This document shows, one piece after another, positions 42,484 through 45,707 of a stretch of 45,707 nucleotides of DNA. The position numbers were made by a program, and so were the translations under genes. The stretch spans positions 1 through 45,707 of the forward strand of contig JASHPZ010000080.1 of assembly GCA_030037815.1 (NCBI GenBank), read 5' to 3'. The DNA comes from Thermoplasmata archaeon (GTDB lineage: Archaea > Thermoplasmatota > Thermoplasmata > Lutacidiplasmatales > UBA184). The notes under the pieces are model-generated. The model saw nothing but the letters and a program-made list of their open reading frames with translations, had not been told where the DNA came from and searched no databases. Numbering within the stretch: the first letter of the stretch is position 1; each line of letters begins with the position of its first letter.

Positions 42484-43074
42484 GTGCAAGCGAACACCTG
42501 CCCGAAGTGCGGCGCGCCGGTCGCCGCCGGCGCGCAGTTCTGCACCTACTGCGGCACCACGCTCCCGACGGGGTCCGCCCCCCTGCCCTCCTCCGGCGGT
42601 CCCGCGTGGAACACCGCGCCTCCGCCCCCTCCCCCGCCTCCGACCCTCGGGGGACGGGCCCGACCGCGGCCGAGCCGACGGCTGGTCGTCCTGGTGGTAG
42701 TCGTCGTCGTCATCCTCCTGGTCGCGTCGTTCGTCGCGTTCGAACTCTACACGGGCTCCGCGCCGCCCGTCCAGGTCACGTACGTGTACCTCTGGTCGCC
42801 CGACAACGTCTGCGGCCTCAACAACAACGAGACCGCCTACTACGGCTACAACACGACCACGAACGCGAACGACACGCTCGACTTCGGGATCCCGAACTTC
42901 AACTCGACGTCGTGTACGATCGTCGGGGTCACGACCAACACGACCGGGTTCGCGTTGACGTACGTCCAGGTGCCGCTGACGATCCCCGGCTACGACCAGA
43001 ACGCGTCGATGAACATCACGATCCAGTCGCCCGGAACGAACTTCAACGGGATTCTGAACCTGATCTTCCGATAG
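42484..43074 (+). CDS. anchored protein with N-terminal zinc ribbon and extracytoplasmic domain
   Basis: 196 residues from GTG at 42484. N-terminal zinc ribbon CPKCGAPVAAGAQFCTYCG (residues 6-24), a linker with a run of eight Pro, one membrane segment (about residues 67-87) and an outer domain of about 105 residues. The outer domain has many NxT/NxS sequons and Asn/Thr-rich text (NNNETAYYGYNTTTNAND) with two Cys. So a cytosolic ribbon is joined to a probably glycosylated outer domain through one helix. Function unknown; a sensor or a scaffold is possible. Confidence 0.75.
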   Translation: MQANTCPKCGAPVAAGAQFCTYCGTTLPTGSAPLPSSGGPAWNTAPPPPPPPPTLGGRARPRPSRRLVVLVVVVVVILLVASFVAFELYTGSAPPVQVTYVYLWSPDNVCGLNNNETAYYGYNTTTNANDTLDFGIPNFNSTSCTIVGVTTNTTGFALTYVQVPLTIPGYDQNASMNITIQSPGTNFNGILNLIFR

Positions 43075-43081
43075 CCCGCGG

Positions 43082-43291
43082 CTACTCGGTAGAGACGGCG
43101 ATCAGCTCGACCCGGACGACCTTCGCGCCGCCGCGGTCCTTGCGGTGCCGCTCGAACGCAAGCCGGGCCTGGACGGGCGTCGTGACGCCGTCGGTCTCGT
43201 CGAACGAGATCTCCTCGACGTACTCGCAGTCGTCCCCGGGCACCCGGTAGGTGAACCGGAAGTCGTAGGACCGCTCCGGCGCCGCGTTCAT
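43082..43291 (-). CDS. 69-residue hypothetical protein
   Basis: From ATG at 43291: MNAAPERSYDFRFTYRVPGD, then CEYVEEISFDETDGV, a helix VQARLAFERHRKDRG and a strand AKVVRVELIAVSTE. A small alpha-beta fold, family unknown. TTTTGA about 26 bases upstream on the minus strand (43315-43320) supports the start and a leaderless mRNA. It converges with the anchored zinc-ribbon gene, with seven bases between the stops. Confidence 0.6.
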   Translation of the reverse strand: MNAAPERSYDFRFTYRVPGDDCEYVEEISFDETDGVTTPVQARLAFERHRKDRGGAKVVRVELIAVSTE

Positions 43292-43467
43292 CGGCCGGTC
43301 ACGTCCGGGACGCCTCAAAACGCGAGCGGTGGAGCGACTCGGAGGGAAGCGCCGGCGGAGGACGTTCCCTTGTGGGACGAGGCTCGCAACGAAAGAGGCC
43401 GGGAAGGGGTTGGGCCTCGGGGGTCGATCGACCCCGGAGACCCGGAGCGAGCGGGGAACGCCGCGCT

Positions 43468-44331
43468 TCAGGCCGCCTTCTGCCACGTGGTCGTGAACGA
43501 CCAGCGGTTGAGGTTCACTGGGCCGCCCGGCGACGCGAGGTAGACGATGTGCGTCGTCGTGCTCTTCAGGCCGATCATGTAGAGGATCGCCGCCGGCGCG
43601 AAGTTGCCGACGCCCGACGAGAAGTGGCTGACGGTCGCCCCGCACGCGTTGAACGTGACCGTGCCGAAGTCCGCGAGGTGCGTCAGCGTGACCTGGCCCG
43701 ACGGGCTGATCTCGGCCGGCCGCTCGATGATGCACTCCGCCGAGTTCTCGAGCGGGTTCATCGCGAACTGGGGGGCCTGCGCGGCCGTCGTCGAGAACGA
43801 CGTGCCGGTCGTCATGTCGTCCACCGTCATCGTGAAGTCGAACAGCTTCGGGTGGTAGACGACCGAGCCGAGCATCTGGTCGCCCGGCGAGACCGTCATC
43901 GTCGGGATCACCTGGATCGCGTTCGTGGGGAACATCTCCCACCACGCGAGGTAGGTCGCCGAACCGCCGTGGCAGTAGGCGAGCGTGCCGTCCTGTTCCA
44001 CCGCGTCGGTCGAGAAGCCGTCGATGCCGACCCAGAACGCGGCGAACGTCGTCCCGGCCGTCGGGCACGTCACGGCCGGCTCGGTCCACGTGCCCCAGAC
44101 GTGGGTCACGCTGCCGTTCGCCTGGTCGAACGTCACGTAGCCGCCCCAGTTGTAGCTCAGGTACTGACCGGGTTGGCTGTAGAGCTGTGAGACGGGCGTG
44201 GTCTCTCGCGTCGCAAGACTCAGGTGGCTCGCCGCGGTGACCGAGGGCACCGCCACCGCCACCCCGGGCAGCACCATGACTGCCCCTACTCCCAGCAGGG
44301 CGATGAGGCCCCACACGGATCTTGGCTGCAT
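43468..44331 (-). CDS. secreted glutamic peptidase, family G1 (eqolisin-like)
   Basis: 287 residues. Signal peptide of about 28 residues (basic start, LIALLGVGAVMVL, AVAVPS). The mature part matches G1 peptidases: YNWGGYV, GTWTEPAVTCP, FWVGIDGFSTDAVEQDGT with the candidate catalytic Gln113, WWEMFP, SPGD, then SAECIIERP with the candidate catalytic Glu199 (or Glu203) and LADFGTVTF. In fungi these are acid proteases that work at very low pH, using a Gln-Glu pair instead of Asp. Two or more Cys pairs are possible. TATAT about 24 bases upstream supports a leaderless start at 44331. Confidence 0.85.
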   Translation of the reverse strand: MQPRSVWGLIALLGVGAVMVLPGVAVAVPSVTAASHLSLATRETTPVSQLYSQPGQYLSYNWGGYVTFDQANGSVTHVWGTWTEPAVTCPTAGTTFAAFWVGIDGFSTDAVEQDGTLAYCHGGSATYLAWWEMFPTNAIQVIPTMTVSPGDQMLGSVVYHPKLFDFTMTVDDMTTGTSFSTTAAQAPQFAMNPLENSAECIIERPAEISPSGQVTLTHLADFGTVTFNACGATVSHFSSGVGNFAPAAILYMIGLKSTTTHIVYLASPGGPVNLNRWSFTTTWQKAA

Positions 44332-44351
44332 GGGGACGAATCGGATTGTAG

Positions 44352-44356
44352 TATAT
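44352..44356 (-). promoter_or_regulatory. TATA box of the G1 peptidase gene
   Basis: ATATA on the minus strand, about 24 bases before the ATG at 44331. Confidence 0.55.
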
Positions 44357-44402
44357 CAAACGGCCACGAGGGCCCCCGCCCGCTGGCGCCCGGCGGACCG
44401 GT

Positions 44403-45707
44403 TCAGAGGATGATCCGCTCGCGCTCCGCGGCCCGGTGCTCAAGCGACAGCCGGTCGACCCGGTAGGAGTCGCCCGAGGAGAGCTTCGCGTCGGCGTGCC
44501 CTTCGAACACCGCCGTGACGACCCGTCCGAGGGAGTCCGCCTTCATCACGCCGCTGCCCGAGTCGCCGCCGACGAAGATCACCCCGTAGGAGGACTCCGT
44601 GACGACCGGCAGTCCGTCCGGGCTGAACGAGTAGTAGCCGCCCCAGGAGTTCTCGAGCCGCACGCCATCGCCCTCGAGGCGCGGGAGATACGGGGTGACG
44701 GTCGGGAGGACGTCCGTCGCGAACGCGTCGCGGTCGCCCATCGCCGCCATCGAGTAGTCGAGGCGCCCCTCCGTCGGCGGGTCCTCACGGGTACCGATCG
44801 GGTGCGCGACCGTGTCGAGACACCCGACCCAGAGGTGCCGCTGGGCGAAGATCGGCTTCAACATGCCCCCGGTAGGCAGGATGACGAACGGGAAGCGCGC
44901 GCGGCCCTGGACGGTATCGACCGCGCGGACGTCCGGGCGCCAATCGAGGAGCTCCTCGACCGCGCGGCCCGAGACCGAGAAGAGGGTCTCGGGGCGGGGC
45001 GTGCAGGCGGTCGCGATGCCGAGCGGATGGAGGAGCCGGTCGCCCCAGGCGCCGCACGCCACGACGACGCGGTCGGTCGCGACGGACCGTCCGTCGCCGA
45101 GGTCGACGCGGGCGATCCGGAGCCGACCGGGGATCTGCTCCTGGAACGCGAACGGCCGCTGGGTGCGCTCGTGCAGCAGGATCTCCTCGCGGCCTTCGAA
45201 CGAGAGGCGACGCACGGTCGTCCCGAATCGGAACTCGACCCCGAGGGCCGCGGCCGCCTCGTGGTAGAACTTCGCGAGCAGGTCCGGCGCGACCGCGCCG
45301 CAGTTCCGGCCGAACAGCCCGGCCACGATCGGCTCGGGGGCCGGCCCGGGGTCCCCCTCGAACCACCGGGTAGGCGCCGCGGTCAATCCGGGGCAGGTCT
45401 CGAGCGCGTCGAGGTCGACCCACTCGGCGTCGATCGAATGCTCGCTCGCTCCGAGGATCTGCCGGTACTCTGCGCGAGCGCGCTCGGGCAGCATCCAGAG
45501 GTAGCCGTAGAGGTCGACCAGCGGAGTCGGGGACCGGAGTTCCTCGCGGAGCTCCATCTGGCGCCGGTAGAACCCGATCGCGTTCTTCGCGAGGCGATGG
45601 TTGTCGGGCGAGCTGAACACGTCGCGGACCATCGCATTGCTCGCGCCCATCGAGCCCTGCCCCGGGCCGTCGAGGGCGTCGACGACCAGGATCCGGAGCT
45701 CGGGCCG
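44403..45707 (-). CDS. FAD-dependent oxidoreductase of the DAO family, 5' truncated by window edge
   Basis: 434 residues visible; the frame is open to the window edge, and the upstream part RILVVDALDGPGQGSMGASNAMVRD continues the FAD-binding sheet, so the GxGxxG motif lies outside. C-terminal substrate domain ends with LENSWGGYYSFSPDGLPVV and GVIFVGGDSGSGVMKADSLG, the DAO (D-amino acid/sarcosine/glycine oxidase-like) signature. It would oxidise an amine or amino acid with oxygen or another acceptor. Substrate unknown. Stop at 44403. Gap of 71 bases to the G1 peptidase start. Confidence 0.87.
   Translation of the reverse strand, partial: RPELRILVVDALDGPGQGSMGASNAMVRDVFSSPDNHRLAKNAIGFYRRQMELREELRSPTPLVDLYGYLWMLPERARAEYRQILGASEHSIDAEWVDLDALETCPGLTAAPTRWFEGDPGPAPEPIVAGLFGRNCGAVAPDLLAKFYHEAAAALGVEFRFGTTVRRLSFEGREEILLHERTQRPFAFQEQIPGRLRIARVDLGDGRSVATDRVVVACGAWGDRLLHPLGIATACTPRPETLFSVSGRAVEELLDWRPDVRAVDTVQGRARFPFVILPTGGMLKPIFAQRHLWVGCLDTVAHPIGTREDPPTEGRLDYSMAAMGDRDAFATDVLPTVTPYLPRLEGDGVRLENSWGGYYSFSPDGLPVVTESSYGVIFVGGDSGSGVMKADSLGRVVTAVFEGHADAKLSSGDSYRVDRLSLEHRAAERERIIL

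Overview
The window is about 70% GC and reads as the chromosome of an archaeon, most likely in the Thermoplasmatota. The archaeal signs are a LonB-type protease, an archaeal NadM, a stand-alone OB-fold ssDNA-binding protein, a tRNA gene without an encoded CCA end, and repeated TATA-like boxes about 26 bases before the start codon (leaderless transcripts). The phylum is an inference from gene content and promoter style; no marker gene settles it. Genes are dense, on both strands, and no gene-free stretch exceeds 300 bases. I see no insertion sequence, prophage, CRISPR array or plasmid function.

Region 1-3.1 kb is a four-gene plus-strand operon: lonB (5' end outside the window), a small Cys/His protein, nadM and a PLP trans-sulfuration enzyme. 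All three junctions are GTGA overlaps. A tRNA-Thr(CGU) and an anchored surface protein follow. Region 3.8-6.8 kb (minus) has a secreted phospholipase C/acid-phosphatase-like enzyme and a tryptophanase. Region 6.9-10.2 kb has a two-gene membrane unit, a cyclophilin, a membrane zinc-ribbon protein, an RNase H and a coupled pair of very small genes. At 10.4-12.1 kb there is a cytosolic homologue of angiotensin-converting enzyme (family M2).

Region 12.2-20.3 kb: a PH-like/zinc-ribbon protein, an ABC exporter with a winged-helix regulator, an HtrA-like protease, MoaA, a membrane protein, MsrA and a LysE-type exporter. Region 20.4-26.8 kb: SRPBCC, OsmC and DUF1059-like proteins, an AlkD-like repair protein, a GNAT enzyme, proline-degradation dehydrogenase PruA, a zinc-ribbon/RGG protein and a PD-(D/E)XK-type nuclease candidate next to a small Cys/His protein.

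Region 26.9-36.4 kb: a heptose-kinase-like GHMP kinase, a PEP mutase/isocitrate lyase family enzyme, an OB-fold protein, an aldo/keto reductase, two VOC proteins, an M78-like metalloprotein, and an M3/M2-like oligopeptidase coupled to a winged-helix protein. Region 36.3-45.7 kb: a very basic 41-residue protein, a metallophosphoesterase, a HisN-like phosphatase, a FUSC transporter, a terpene-cyclase-like toroid protein, an anchored zinc-ribbon protein, a secreted G1 glutamic peptidase and an FAD oxidoreductase cut by the window edge.

Together the genes suggest a heterotroph that lives on peptides and amino acids. It would secrete an acid-type peptidase and a phosphoesterase, and use cytosolic oligopeptidases, tryptophanase, PruA, trans-sulfuration and amino-acid export, backed by MsrA, OsmC and Lon/HtrA for stress and protein quality. 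This lifestyle is inference. The best candidates for something undescribed are the micro-gene pair at 9844-10220, the nuclease/small-protein pair at 25881-26831 and the peptidase-HTH unit at 32414-34215.
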